DNA from: Prostheceraeus crozeri
Lineage: Eukaryota > Platyhelminthes > Polycladida > Euryleptidae
DNA: 64,000 nucleotides
Assembly: GCA_907163375.1 (NCBI GenBank)
Contig: CAJQUW010014363.1
Coordinates: 744,001-808,000, forward strand
Direction of reading: 5' to 3'
The notes beneath the pieces were generated by a model. It made no database searches. It was not told where the DNA came from and was given only the letters and a program-made list of their open reading frames with translations. The translations under genes and the position numbers were made by a program. Below, in pieces: positions 24,701-37,754 of this stretch (positions within the stretch are counted from its first letter, which is position 1; each line of letters begins with the position of its first letter).

Positions 24701-27700
24701 TGAGAAAGCACTGCGCCCGACCATTCGGAAATCAAACAGTACCCGAAGCTTGTAAGTTATTCGTGCCCAGCACATCTATTTCGTGTCGTTAAGTTTACAG
24801 TTTGTATTCAAAGTCACGAAAATGAATTTGAAATGTAAGAATGAAAAAATGTTGTGCATATGAAGATAATCATAATAGCTATATTTCGAAATAATTGAAA
24901 ATCTGACATTTCAAGCATGCAGGAATGAATTATTACGACAAAGAAATGGGTAAATATTACACAGCAAAATATAATAACGTAAGTAGAAATGAAACCCACA
25001 AAAAAGTGAAAGCAATATATACACATAAAAAAGAGAAAAGGAGAAAATTACACTAAGAGATTATACAAGCATGAAAGGTCAGAAAGCACTCCAAAAGTTG
25101 CTTAGGCAATGTTTCGCTCTATTGGTAGAGCTCCGGCGTTTCTTTCACACAGGTTATTCTTGTGCACTTGATCTCCTATTGCCTATTTCTGTGAAGTCAT
25201 AAATCTATGGGGTTTGTGATGTTCTTGATTCTCTGTGTCTCTAGTTTTCAGCAAGTTGCATGAGATTTGTTCCGTGTATGGTATGTGTCAATGCGCTCTG
25301 TCGCACAGTGGCGTTCACTTGTTGCAGAGTAGCGGTGTAAGATCTCACAGCCCAGCGTGTTCTACCTCACTTGCACCCACATAATTGTGAGAGTGACAAG
25401 CATGACAAGTGCGACTTCTTTGCAAGTGTGATGCAGCACAGTGAACCGTAATTGTAATTGCCGTAGAAATAGATTGTTTAACTGAAGTTGACTAGAATGG
25501 AAATTGACTCAAAGTCCCGGCACCACCGGGGGAACTAAGTTGGGGCTTGAATGACCAATGAAAAGCTTTGATTTACACATGTGACTGATTCTAACCCAAT
25601 GATACAGCCGCTGACAGGTGTATCTAAGTGAAAATGCGTGCGATTTATGTGCCGTTATTGTGTATTGCATGAAGCTTAACCTCCGTTCTAGAGGTTTTAT
25701 TGTTGTTTATTTCAATGGTAATTGCAGTAACTCTATCTCAACAATTCAACAATAAGATCCAAAAATGAATGAGTTTCAAACATTGAGGTCTTTTAACTTT
25801 GTTCCATGATACATAACGGTTAGATGAACATTTCAAAGATAAGAAGATCCGTCTGAGCTGCTGATGTCCAATCAGAAAAGTTCCCAGATTGCAATGTCTA
25901 CGAGTAAAGAGAAAACATTTAAAGACGTGCTCTAGTTGATAACATTATGCCATAGAAGTCAATTCTTTATATTATAACAACAGCACCTGAAAGCTAATCA
26001 TGAATTTAGCTCCAAAAAGAATAGAGAACACAACAGGAAGATAGAGAACACTCGGGTAAGTTGACAAAATATGCTTCCTACCTAAGTCATGGATTTCTGT
26101 CTAAATGTCAATCATTCTATATCGCCGAAAGCAAAAGAACAATGCGTTCAAGACATCATGAACATATTTCATCATCATCATCTTTGGTCTATCGTCATCT
26201 ATCTTAAGTGCAGCGAATCATTCCTCATGTGAGTGACATTCGGTGGAACATTTTGCAGTCCGGCGTCCCGAATTTAGTCGAACGTAGAAAGCTAGAAACG
26301 AAACGAACAATATTAACTCTTTAAGACCTGATATAAATATCCAGTTTTACTGAAGTTTATTGTAAGCGCATGAATAAGCCAAAGGCAAAACGTCGCGCAT
26401 TGTCTTTTATCATTGAATACAATTTCGGTCTTAGACTATATCCTTTTGAATTCGTTCAAATCTCATCACAATCATCCCGACCGATGACCTCATCTCTTAT
26501 TTTACAAATTGAGCGTTATGAGTCTGTCACAAACCGACAAACCACTTAGACAATGAAATTCTGCCTGTTGATAGTTAAGAAACGGTTTCAGAAATCATCG
26601 GTCACGCTGTCCGATATCTATGATTCATACAACTCATACATCGAGGAAGTAATGTCAGTTTGACAGAAAACTGTGACGATTATTCGGTTTCACCACTCTC
26701 GATTAAACTCACACTTCGCGCTCGTGTAATCTTTCGAGGTGTAGCCTTTAATTAGTTGTTTATAAATGTCAGTGGCTCTGATGATGACTGACTGTGTTGG
26801 CGGAATGAAGTATTCACAAAGTATGCACTGATCGTGTTTCTGGGCTTCCTACATTTGAGCAAAATAATGAATTCCAGCCCGATATTCTTCTGCGAGTCTA
26901 CACCATTCAATGGACTCAACTAAACATGAACAAAGTTCATAAAGATCTGATGCATCGTTTAAATTTATCCATTCTTTATAACTTTTCTACTACTTCTTGT
27001 AGCCCTTCGGATCTTCCGCTCTTTGGCCATCTCATTACACTCTCACACTATTTATCCCGTCTGACTTAATCTCACTTTGATGTGCTTGTCTGCTGCTCTC
27101 TCTCCCTGATTTTGCTATCAAACCTGCTGAGTTAGAGGGTCATTGTCATATGGGAGAGTCATTGTTACGTCATTCTAGCGCCTCGACATAGTTTTACATC
27201 CTGTTTCCGACGTTAGTTCCCTAACCTCGATGTTGCAGTCAAATTAGATCCCTAGGCGATGAGTAGCCCCCTTTGCACCTCAGCTTGTTCAGCAGGTCAA
27301 CTTGAAGCTGGACTTGGCTACTGCATGTTCGCAACACAGTGGACAAAGGAAACTCGAAATTTCCAACGATGAGCAATCTGTCATGGTCCAAATGCGCGCC
27401 ACAGGGGGTTTTCAGAAGAAGGAAGATGCGATACTCTTGGGTGTCAGCTTCTTGCAATTATCTCTAAAATAATGGAAACTTGATTGATATTCATCGGTTT
27501 GAGATAGCTTATTGTGGCGCTACTAGGAGCTAGAGTAATTGGGCGTGCTTACAGAGCCATTCATTCGGCAGGATTGGGTGCCAATTCATCCCATGCGCTT
27601 GACCGGTTGTCGAGCATTCTGGCAAAGGAATTACTTTGGCTTTGAGACTTCGTAAAATTCTTCTGTCTTCTCAATCTCATTTGTCTCATTAAAATAAGCC

Positions 27701-27931
27701 GTTATCATTTGCGAGTTGCAGATGTTACGTCACTTTCTGAACTATGCGATCAAAGAAAGGGATAAAAGGATTCAGTGAAAATGCCGAGTAGCAATTGAAG
27801 CTGCAGCATTCAAGTAACGAATCCTGCAAATTGAACATAACTTTGACAATTTAACATGAATTAAGTGCAACCCTTGGTTTGCCATCAAGAAGGTAGGTGG
27901 TACGCTCCTAATGGCACTAGTCCTAATAGAG
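21791..27931. other. Non-coding region, no gene recognised
   Basis: The longest frame (22487-22963, 158 codons) has no recognisable domain and unremarkable composition. It overlaps other frames and could be chance or an unfamiliar exon. A partial family B copy starts at 25464 ('agattgtttaact'). Minor simple repeats such as ATC near 26170 are present. No transposon ends, rRNA or convincing tRNA were seen. Confidence 0.5.
25464..25551 (+). repeat. Partial family B repeat (copy 3)
   Basis: The start 'agattgtttaac' and the spacing of 'actagaa', 'ttgactca' and 'gaactaagt' follow the first ~90 bp of the copies at 5241 and 9733. Similarity then fades. Confidence 0.5.
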
Positions 27932-28664
27932 CAGAGGTGGGCAACCTGCGGCCGTAGCAGAGGCAAAGTGCGGCCGTGACAATGAGAAGGAAATGAAAAA
28001 GAATATTGCACGTATATTGCAAATATTTCTGGATTTCAAGGCAATCGAAAAACAATCGTCACTATAGTAGCATAGTCACCTTGTAACTTTCGAACACCTT
28101 CATGCTCCTGCTGCCTGGAAAAATGCGCGCCCGCAGGCGCGATGAAGGCGTTCAAGCAATACGATAACTCATGAACAGAGCATTTTAGGGAAGTTACATT
28201 CATGTGCATTCATGGCTAGAGTCATCAGCTAAAAGAAACAAAAGGGACAATTGTAGTTTGCTCGCATTGTTCGCGCGCGTGAGCTTCAAGTCCATGCCCT
28301 CAATAAGGATGCCTGCTAGATCACCGGCCTGTGATGAATGAATGAATGAATTTTGTATGGTTGGTGATTCCTTTATGAATTATTACGGTAGATTAGTAAA
28401 GTGCTTTTTCCTTCGGTTGACCTTACAAATACATGTTTTCAACTTTTCAAGTACTAACAACACCTTCAGCTTCATTATACTTTTTCTGGTCAAAAATGAC
28501 CGTCGGTCGTATATGGGTTAACTTGCTAACTCATTCTTTACGAAGTAGGCCTTTATGCGATTTTCACTTCTTCATCCATCTGGGGGGGGAAGTTGGCAAC
28601 CTTCTCGTGGTCCCCCCCGTAAGTACTCGACTAATCATCAGGGAAACTAACGTCAACAACAGAA

Positions 28665-31600
28665 ATGTACAATGCGTGTAACCCTCCAAACAATACCAAA
28701 CCTCCTGATCTCAGCCGAAATGACACTTCTGGCTTCCTAGCCGTAAGTGGTCCGAGTATCCTCCAACTCAACGTAGAAGGCCTGACCAGAGCCAAGTGCG
28801 AGGTTATACAGAATCTCTGCTACCGGCACGCCATCTCAGTCATTCTTCTACAAGAGACTCATACCAAATGCGACAATGGCATCAACATCTCTGGATTTTT
28901 CCTCGCGGACGCAATACACCATCCTCATTATGGAATTGCCACTCTTGTCAGAGACAATATGTCAGCTTCATTTGTAGCAAAATCTAGCCCCAACCAATTA
29001 ACCAAATGGGTAGCTACAAAAATTGGCGATGCATTAACTGTTGTGAACGTGTACAATCTTCCTAACACGAACATTCAATTACCTCCTATCCTGCCACATC
29101 CCGTCATCTACTCTGGGGACTTCAACAGTCATAATTGCAGATGGGGATATCGTCAAAACGACTCTAACGGTATTTCCATCTCAGAATGGGCTTCCAACGG
29201 TGATCTCCAACTCCTGTATGACAACAAGCAGCCCAAAACATTTCACTCAGCCGCCTGGGATTCGTATACGAATCCAGATCTTACATTCTTCAGCTCCAAT
29301 ACGACGAGCCTCCTACCACTCCCAACTCGTACGGTATTACGGAATTTCCCGAGATCTCAACACCGACCGACACTGATTACCCACCCAGCCGCCATCTCAA
29401 CAACGGCCACAAGTCATCTCCCAAGGTGGAATTTTCAGAAGGCAAACTGGGAGAAATTTAAGGACCTGTTAACTAACTATGACCTCCCAGACCCATCTCT
29501 GCCAAACGTCGATTACAACTTCCAGGAATTTCAACGCGCCATAATTCGAGCAGCCAAATTCTCTATCCCACGTGGCTACAGGAAGACATATATACCTTGC
29601 TGGGACAAGAAATGCTCTGAACTCACTAGACAACATGAGCAATCCGTCTCACTAGAAGAAAAGAAGCAGTCTGCAAACGAACTCATCAAGTACATCAATA
29701 CTCGCAGACAAGCTCGCTGGCTATCATCCATTGATAAGATTGATATGAAGCACTCAAGCAGAGAAGCGTGGAACACTCTGAATAAACTAACGGCCCGAAA
29801 AACTGTAACCACCACCGTGACTCCTGTTACACCAAATCAAATCGCTCACAGCCTCCTGTCTAGTGGAAAATATTCCAGTCCAGATAAAGCTTTCACACGC
29901 ACAGTAAACTGCGATCTCAAGTCTTCCTGGAATGCCCCATATGCTGACATCGATCTCTGCTACAATTTTTCGGAGGAAGAAATTTGCAGCGCAATCCACT
30001 TCAGTAAAAGCGGAAAAAGCCCAGGACCGGATAACCTCCATCCTGAATTCTACAAAAACCTGACAAATTTATACATCGCATGGCTGACGTCATTTTTCAC
30101 AACCTGCTTAAAATCTCACAAAATTCCTAAAATCTGGAGAACTGCAAAAGTTATAGCCGTCCTGAAGCCAAATAAACCTCACGATTCTCCCACCAGCTAA
30201 AGGCCGATCAGTTTACTTTGCATCGCATTCAAGCAGTTCGAGCGTCTGATCTACAACCGTATCACTCCCATCGTCGAATCTGTTCTTCCTCATGAACAGG
30301 CCGGCTTCCGCCTTAACCGCTGTACCACTGATCAAGTTGCCTTGCTAACTGAAGACATCGAAGATGCCTATGAAGAAAACGTTTTTGCTGGTGCTGTTTT
30401 TATCTACCTTTCAGCCGCATACGACACAGTATGGCTACGAGGTCTTAACTTGAAGTTATTGAAAACCATTCCCTCTAAGCACATGGTCAAAATGATTATG
30501 ACACTGGTTAGTCAACGAAGCTTTGTGGTCAATCTCCGTGGGCAGTCATCTCGACGTCGTTTTCTTCGTAATGGCTTACCACAAGGCTCTGTACTTGCAC
30601 CATTGCTGTTCAACATCTACACTCACGACCTACCTGTTACGACTAGCCATAAGTATATCTACGCTGACGACATAGCCCTACTAACTAAAGGAAACGTTAC
30701 TACCGAAATAGAGCGGACACTTAGCAATGACCTTGACAAACTGACTTGTTACTTTCATCGATGGAGACTAAGACTAAATGCCGAAAAAACAGTATGCAGT
30801 GTTTTTCATCTCAAGAACTGTCAGGCCAAAAAACAGTTATACGTCCATCTACGAGGGAAAGTCATCTCACCTGTTATCTCTCCGAAGTACCTCGGCATAA
30901 CGCTAGACCAATCACTTACGTACGGGCAACACCTTAAACAAGTCGCAACCAAGATCAACGCCCGTAAGTCAATACTACGCACCCTCGCTAGTTACCATTG
31001 GGGCGCCGAGTTCTCTGTGCTTCGAACCTCCGCCCTTGCTCTCTGCTACTCCAGCGCGGAGTATTGCTCGCCAATCTGGATGTAGAGTACCCACTCCAAG
31101 AAGATAGACTGCGCTCTAAATGACACTATGCGACTAATCTCTGGTTGTATACGCAGTACACCAATTGACATCCTGCCCATTCTGAGTGGCATTGAACCTC
31201 CTGACATCCGCCGCGAAAGACTCGCGATACGACTTCACCAAAGAGCTTCGGACAGTGACCACCTGCTGCATAAGAAGCTCTTCGCCAACGACCGACCATC
31301 AAGAAGACTTAAGTCACGCAACCCTCTATCCAGACGACACAACGGCCTTATCCCACTATCAACAACCTATTCCAACTCATGGGCTGCAGATGAATGGAGA
31401 CGAAAATGGACACAGGCGAGTCACGGACTTCGGCGCTTCATATCCGAACCGGCTTACCATCCTCCCGGCTCCGATCTCCCCAGAGGACAGTGGGTCCTCC
31501 TGAATCGCCTCCGATCTGGACACGGCAGATTCGCTGCATTCATGCATAAGATCGGTCTGTCCTCAAGTGATTCCTGCAGATGCGGAGACGCTCAAACTAG

Positions 31601-31703
31601 TGAACACGTCTTGATGTGTCCTGTAATTGGAATGTGTGGGGACCTGAAGACCGTCGATCGTGACTTACGCACGTGGCTTCGTGAAACTGATCTTTGTGTT
31701 TAA
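28665..31703 (+). pseudogene. LINE ORF2: endonuclease-reverse transcriptase, two nonsense codons
   Basis: One reading frame of 1013 codons starts at ATG 28665 and is interrupted only by TAA at 30198-30200 and TAG at 31083-31085. The first third is an AP-like endonuclease/exonuclease/phosphatase domain: 'QLNVEGL', 'LLQETHTK', 'YSGDFNSHN' and 'NPDLTFF'. The RT follows, with 'SPGPDNLHPEF', 'EQAGFR', 'LPQGSVLAPLLFNIY' and 'YIYADDIALL' (YADD at 30660-30671). A C-terminal Cys/His cluster (CRCGDAQTSEHVLMCP) ends the frame at TAA 31701-31703. The first catalytic Asp of RT motif A is replaced by Tyr (codon TAC at 30405-30407). The domain set fits the jockey/CR1 group. No ORF1 was found, so the copy is probably 5'-truncated. 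Confidence 0.93.
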
Positions 31704-31760
31704 CTTTCTTTCTCTTTATCACTGTACATTTCATACGAATATATATATATATCCATCAGG
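31704..31760 (+). other. LINE 3' untranslated tail with (AT)n run
   Basis: Directly after the stop there is a T-rich stretch and then an AT-dinucleotide run at about 31740-31752. This is probably the retrotransposon 3' end, followed by the resumed hAT-like flank. Confidence 0.5.
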
Positions 31761-31895
31761 GAGAGCTAATTTGAGTGGTGGAATATAAAAAGGATTGGCT
31801 ATTGACCTAATTGTTTGCACGCATATTAAGTGCGGCCATTATTCTTTCGGCCTTTGAAATGGCGGCCGAAAAATGTAAAGGGTTGTGCACCCCTG

Positions 31896-34800
31896 CCTTA
31901 GGTCAAAGTGTTCAGGCTCGATTTAATAAGAACCTAGATATAAACAGACATTAGTAATCACAATGTCAATCCGTGGAGATCAGTTTCTAGCCAGTGCAGC
32001 CCTTTGATCACAAAATGCAAACAAAACTAATAGTTGCGAAAAGAATGAGAACGAATAAAACAATCGCTTTTAGACTAACCTCCCCAAGGTTGTCAAACTT
32101 GTCTGGCCTGTAAAACTTATTTCCACAAAACATGACATGCATGTATTTGTGTGCATTTCCCATCTACATACAAAATTTCATGCATGAGGCATATGCAGGT
32201 CACTCGAAAAGATGCACCATGTGAAGTGTAAGCGATCTCTGGTGGTCAGATAATTGGCCTGAATGCGATGCTAGACTATTTTCTGCCTGCTGCTTATAAA
32301 ATCTCGACGACGTTGATTTTGAACCTTGGAAAAATTCACTGGGTCCTAAGAAACTGCGCGGAAAATCTTAAATAATAGCTGATGAGGCTACAGTCAAATC
32401 AAAGGATTGCATTGCTGAATTGACACAGTCGAATAGCACATTGAAAGATTGATGTTCCTGTTCTGCGAACATCTCCTGCGATTTACAGTCACATTTCAGA
32501 AAAGTGTGAACATGGATAGAAAATACCATCAGCCACGAATATCTGACGTTTAGAGGTTAGTGCGAGATTGATGTTTTCTTCTTTAATTCGCGCACGATCT
32601 TCTTAATAACATATTCATTTGTAGACTGTAATCCAACTTGTGCCGATGATAATGGGTCTTCTTCAAGGGTTGTCATATAGAAGAAGAAAATTGACTAGTT
32701 GAATTTATTGTCTATGACACATGATACTTGTACGCATTTTGCACTTTCTTTTTTCCAGAATTATGCATGTAATATTCTTCTCATTTTAGCATACCGCAGC
32801 TACTGATTTTGATTTTTACCATTTATGTGTGTCAAATGAAAGTTTAATGTACTAAGCATGTAGACTCTATTGATTTAGCTGTACTATTACTTAATTGTAT
32901 GATTTCAATTACAAAATAGCAACGATTTTTCTCCCTTCCTCAAAGCGAAAGTCTGGTTTGATAAATCTGTCAGTTATAGAAAATACCGAACAGTAAGACT
33001 TTTGTTGAATAGATATTGAATGGATTCATAGCACCTCATAAATAGCGTTGATCTGACGGTTCGCTAGAAACTAAAACGATGAGCAAGAATGGCCGAAATA
33101 GCCTACATCATCCGAGGAAATAACCTACAGTATATTATGCGTCACGATAATCCACGTCTTGTTCCACGTCAAGTTGCGTGAATTGTAGTAAATGAAAGGC
33201 CATAGTATGAAGGCAAGTGCTATTCATGAAGAACCGATGATTGCCTGATATGATAAATAAGTGCAAAAAGTTAAGATAACCTTTGTAAAGAAAGAAGATA
33301 CTTGTTGTAGCAAAGATGTGATCATTGCATCAATATTATCAATTTAGCCTTAGAAAATGCTCCTATCAGAAGTCACAGAAAATCATTGACTTAGAGAACG
33401 TATGCAGTTAGAAGGAAAAAAAGTATCCGCATGGTGAGAAAACCATAAGTCATGATATTTTGATATGTTATGAACACAAGTTAAGATGATTACTCAAACT
33501 TATTATATATCCGCAGGGGAGACAAGACAGTGATGTCTGCCATAATTCGTAGACGCATCACCTTGCGCATACATAATTGATTTTCATTGATAATGATTTC
33601 GTTGAGATAAGTGGTGCTAAGCTAAGGATCATACATGGATATGATTTTACACATTTATGTAGTTGGCCTCCTTTAAAGACTACTCAGTTGCTTATTTTTA
33701 CATGAATATCTTTACTTTGATATGTCCTTGCTTGTCTTGCATTACTATTTATGTCCCGTATTGATTTTCAGTCATTCTAAATATGCGTTACTCACTTATT
33801 TACTATCTAACTTGTTGCATTGAATTAATTATGTTTGCTATCCTGTACACAATGAATAAGTATAATAAGTCCACAACCTGACGATGACGCACGATAAACA
33901 ATAAAATGAAACAATTACGATTATCAAAATCAGTTATTCACGTGTTTCTAAGAAATGAAAACTAGCGTTTGAATTAATCTAATTGTTTTGATAATTGTTA
34001 TTGTTTTCATTTCATTGCTAATTGTTGATGTCACTGTCAGTTTATAAACCTGTGATTAGTACTGAATTAATTCTCAAACTATAATTTACTGGCAAATTAT
34101 CATGAGTATTAACTTTCACTATAAGAAGGCAATCAAAAGATTTGTGAATCTCTGCTTATATTTTCGAATTTGCATTGAAGATCAATGAATCAAATTCAAC
34201 AGACATTTCAAGTGGACGTTCTTTCAAGCTGGTTCACTTTATGATTTTCTTTTCCATTTAATTTTGTTATTGAAGTTTGGATTTTGAGGCATATCAATCT
34301 GCTTAGTTTTCCATGACCGGCCTTTGAGGTTTATTCGAGTGTGTAATGGCTCGGACAGCAATCCCCAAGAGTTTTAGATTAACTATCAATTCGGCTGGCC
34401 TGGTTTCAACGTGCACAGCGAAAGATAAGCGCAATAATTTGACAGCAAGAACCACCAGGACGATTTGGATTATCTTGAATCTAAGAAAGACAGTTATCGC
34501 TGTTTGCAACAGCATCGTACTTAAACTGCTGACTATGAATAGAATTTGTAATGAATATACAAACTTTCTGCATGGCTATCATGGACTCAGGAGATCATCA
34601 AAAGATAATTACAATCTATACGTAACTATTTATAGCATTAGCAATCAATAAATCTCAATTATAATCTCATACTATTAATCTCATATATTGATTGCAATTA
34701 TGCATCAATATTATGGATTTTAATTGATGTAGGAAATAATCAATTAATTGCAGGCATTTTATGTTGGCCATCTATAATTCATGGTAACTAGTAATTATTA

Positions 34801-34966
34801 ATGGTAATTATTTTCATGTCACCGGATTATAAAGATATTAATTTCTTTGTTGTTGCATCATTTACAAGCACTGGTCAATGCTGTGTATCATGCGTAACTC
34901 CACACATTAAGTTATAATTTCCTTTTATGGAAATAAACACTGAGTACTTTAGAGAGCAACTATATC
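31896..34966. other. Non-coding region with one relative of the 46-kb palindrome
   Basis: No gene was recognised and all frames are short. At 32575-32625 the order 'tcttctttaattcgcgcac', 'cttaata' and 'atttgtaga' matches the outer end of the palindrome arm at 46140-46190. A diverged relative of that element therefore lies here, without an obvious second arm. Confidence 0.5.
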
Positions 34967-35333
34967 AAATCTCAACCGATGTAGCCACCACTGCGAGGCA
35001 TGTTTCGGCCTTTTGGGTCGCAGCAGTCTTGGATAGCTTCTAACCAGTGACGTTGGAGCCAGAGGACTTGTAAACATGTTCTCTAGCCACAGGGCCATCA
35101 TCTGAAGCGTGCATTAGCTATGAAGGCATTGTATTTTCGCATCCAATATTGAGGGGTCACCCACGTAACTTGTTAATTCGCGCTCTCAACAGATGGTCCG
35201 GTGGCCTTGTGGTTAGAGAGTATGCTTGCACATTCTCTAGGTCAAGCGTCTCTGGTTCGTGCCTGTCCACGACTGACTGATGAGTCCCATAGGTCCGAAA
35301 CATGTCTCGTGGTGGTTACTTCTGTTGAGATTT
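34967..35333. mobile_element. Foldback element with ~43-bp inverted ends and a tRNA-like core
   Basis: The left end 34967-35010 and right end 35292-35333 are inverted repeats at roughly 80%. They share 'aaatctcaac', 'ccaccac' and 'gacatgtttcgg' (with changes). Inside, 35203-35277 resembles a decayed tRNA: 'ggtggccttgtggttagag' could be an A box and 'ggttcgtgcc' a B box. It is either a MITE that captured a SINE head or a tRNA-related foldback element. There is no coding capacity. Confidence 0.6.
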
Positions 35334-35605
35334 GACAAATTTATCAGCAAGCCAGATCACTTGTGCAAACATGAAGCTGCAGGCCTATTTCCAATTGAAC
35401 TCAGATGTCAATGCAATATTGAAATGCAGACACAAATCAATATATTCAGATGCATGAAAAATCTCGCTGTGAAGATAAATACTTAATACAATTAGCTTGT
35501 ATTGATGTGCATAAATATATCTGATGTGAGCATGAGGGTGTTCATACCTAATTACGAAAAGCAACTGTTAATTCAAGATCTTAGCAGATCAAAGCACAGA
35601 GTTGG
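35334..35605. other. Spacer, nothing recognised
   Basis: Short AT-rich interval with a 68-codon frame of no recognisable content. Confidence 0.45.
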
Positions 35606-35773
35606 AAGTGGGTCGTGGGTCATGGATCAGGTGGGTCAAGTGGGTCACGTGGGTCGTGAGTCATGTTTTTCCGAAAAGTTGGTGGGTCAAGTGGGTCATG
35701 GGTCACATTTAGCGTAGGTCAGGTGGGTCGTGGGTCAGACTTCGTTGACCCACTTCAAACCAGTTTGACCCAT
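35606..35773 (+). repeat. GGGTCA-rich interspersed array, copy 1
   Basis: 'GTGGGTCA/G' recurs about ten times on the plus strand and then twice as the complement 'TGACCCA' at the right end. Several hexamers are spaced by three bases (ggtcaagtgggtcacgtggg). The right part, 'acttcgttgacccactt', matches 'gtttcgttgaccactttca' in the second array at 37309. It is a dispersed repeat built of a short degenerate tandem unit. Confidence 0.8.
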
Positions 35774-37308
35774 GATAGATTTGACAATCTCAAATACCGC
35801 AAACTTCATTTACTCGTATTCTTGTCATTCATGAAAAATGATTGAGTCAGTGCCACTGAAAGGGTTGATGGATGCACACAGTCAAAATATAAAACACTAT
35901 TGACTTTCACACGCCTCATACAGTTTCGAAAGGGGGCGGAATACACACAACTTAAAGGGTCGAAAACAATTGCTGCTGTCTACTGAGAGATGTTGGTTGG
36001 TGGAGAGAAGTTGTTTGAGTACTATTGTGCATGCTCGATTCTCTATCGCTATGTCACGATACCCAATGATGTGTGACATTGATTTCAGCGATACAGCGAC
36101 TGAAGAAGTCAAGTATTCAGAGGTTTTATTCATCTTGAAAATTTTCCTGCAATGCCAACTGACCTTCGTTTTGTTTGTTTCGTTTGGTTTTGTTGGTCTT
36201 TCATATAAAATATCCTCTGGTAGAGATTAGTATGGTAAATCCCTGGTAAAGATTGATCAGAGCCTAAATATTTTCGAAATATGTAATTGATCAAAATATC
36301 TTGATGATATACATGCTTCAAATCTAAAGTATCTAGCCGTTCAATCTACTTTCGCATCATACATGTTCCATGCATCTCATTGCTCATTCGATGCATGATA
36401 ATCTGAAATACGATGATTCATACGACGGTCATTGATATGGACTTTTCCTTTTCACACACACTTATTACGGCAGAGCTCTGTGAAATATTTTTTGACACCT
36501 CGCATCAATAAAAAGTTTCGTTTTGATATTTGATTTGGCATCAATAAAAATAGGAATATTTACATGATGTCGCGAATGATTGCCACCATAACGTACTCGT
36601 ACATGTAGCGCCAGTCAAATAAATCAGTTCATCTATATATGTACATTGTAAGCTAATTAATGAGTTATAATCTTTTCATCGTGCAATTTTCTATTCACGC
36701 GTTACGCATGCTTACTCCATTTGCTTTTCAATTAATGTCATTCTTACATCAAATATATAACTTTCTACTTAAATTTAACATTAGCAGAAATTAATGAAAT
36801 ATGAATCGATTGCCATCAGAAGCATAAAACACTAGTTTGACGATTTCTCTGAGATAATTTTCACACATGTAGTATGTAACATAATAAATGCATGAATAAA
36901 TTATTAAGGCCTACTGCAATCCTATTTTTTAACTTCATTTGATGAAGAAATGCAAAATTTGAAATTAGTCTGTAGGGCCCTTAACTTAACCAATCATCTC
37001 TCCACGAATAAATAGGTAGCACTAAAAAGGATAGTCAAAAATTGTAACAAGAAACAGAATCGTTTAAATTTTTTTAGAGCCTTAGGGATTTGTGGTGCAT
37101 GAACTTTGATTATAAGATAATTGGGATGAGATTACATGTCTATTTATCATGTGACAGGTGATCTGATGCACTTGAATCTTCATAACAAATCTTAACAGCA
37201 ATTTTGATACTACGAGGCCTCTACCTAGACTTAGAACCTTGAATGAAAATGAAACTAAGGATGATACCAGAAAAGGAAATTGTTCTCACATCATTCACCC
37301 TTGCAGCA
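35774..37308. other. Non-coding spacer between the two arrays
   Basis: Short frames only (86 codons at most), AT-rich, and no element ends or RNA genes were recognised. Confidence 0.45.
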
Positions 37309-37428
37309 TGTGGGGCAATTGGGTCAAAGATGTGGTGGGTCAGGTGGGTCATGGGTCACATATGCCATGGGTCAGGTGGGTCATGGGTCAAGTTTCGTTG
37401 ACCACTTTCAACTCTGTCAAAGCATGAT
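37309..37428 (+). repeat. GGGTCA-rich interspersed array, copy 2
   Basis: It shares the GTGGGTCA units, the 'atgggtcacat' step and the 'tttcgttgacc' right edge with 35606-35773. It is shorter, with about seven units. Confidence 0.8.
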
Positions 37429-37754
37429 TAATTGTATTAGCAAATTTTCTATTCGACAGGCCTGCATTGATGCTGATATTGATATTCAAACGGAAATATA
37501 ACACAGTTCAGTCCTCTTCCCGTCAATCATGCAAGTTAAAACTACGCTCGTATCTCAATTTCACTAAAAATCGAACCAATAAATTCATTGCAATGATTCC
37601 TCATCACAAATCAAGTGATTGCAATGAAATGCATTGCAATGAACTAGACCTGCTGATGATTATTGATATTAGATGAAATAGCAGCTATTCAAGTCTGCTC
37701 CCTTTTTCAACTTAAAATGCAACTATTCGCAAGTTATTTTGAAATTTGCAGATA

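Larger units (their letters stand above)
27932..31895. mobile_element. hAT-like element carrying a LINE insertion
   Basis: The left end 'cagaggtgggcaacctgcgg' (27932) and the right end, whose reverse complement starts 'caggggtgcacaaccctt' (tip at 31895), are the CAGRGGTG...CAACC type of terminal inverted repeat seen in many hAT elements. Both are followed inward by 'cggcc' stretches. The 8-bp flanks do not match well, so the target duplication has decayed. No hAT transposase is visible. The interior is mainly a LINE, so this was probably a short non-autonomous element that a LINE entered. Confidence 0.65.

Noticed and set aside
25117..25190. Another tRNA-like sequence ('attggtagagctc')
   Set aside because: Only a partial A-box-like match, with no B box at the right distance and no cloverleaf.
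28433..28681. 82-codon frame upstream of the LINE as ORF1
   Set aside because: It is short, with no coiled coil or zinc knuckle, and overlaps the ORF2 start. It is more likely flank or 5' untranslated sequence.
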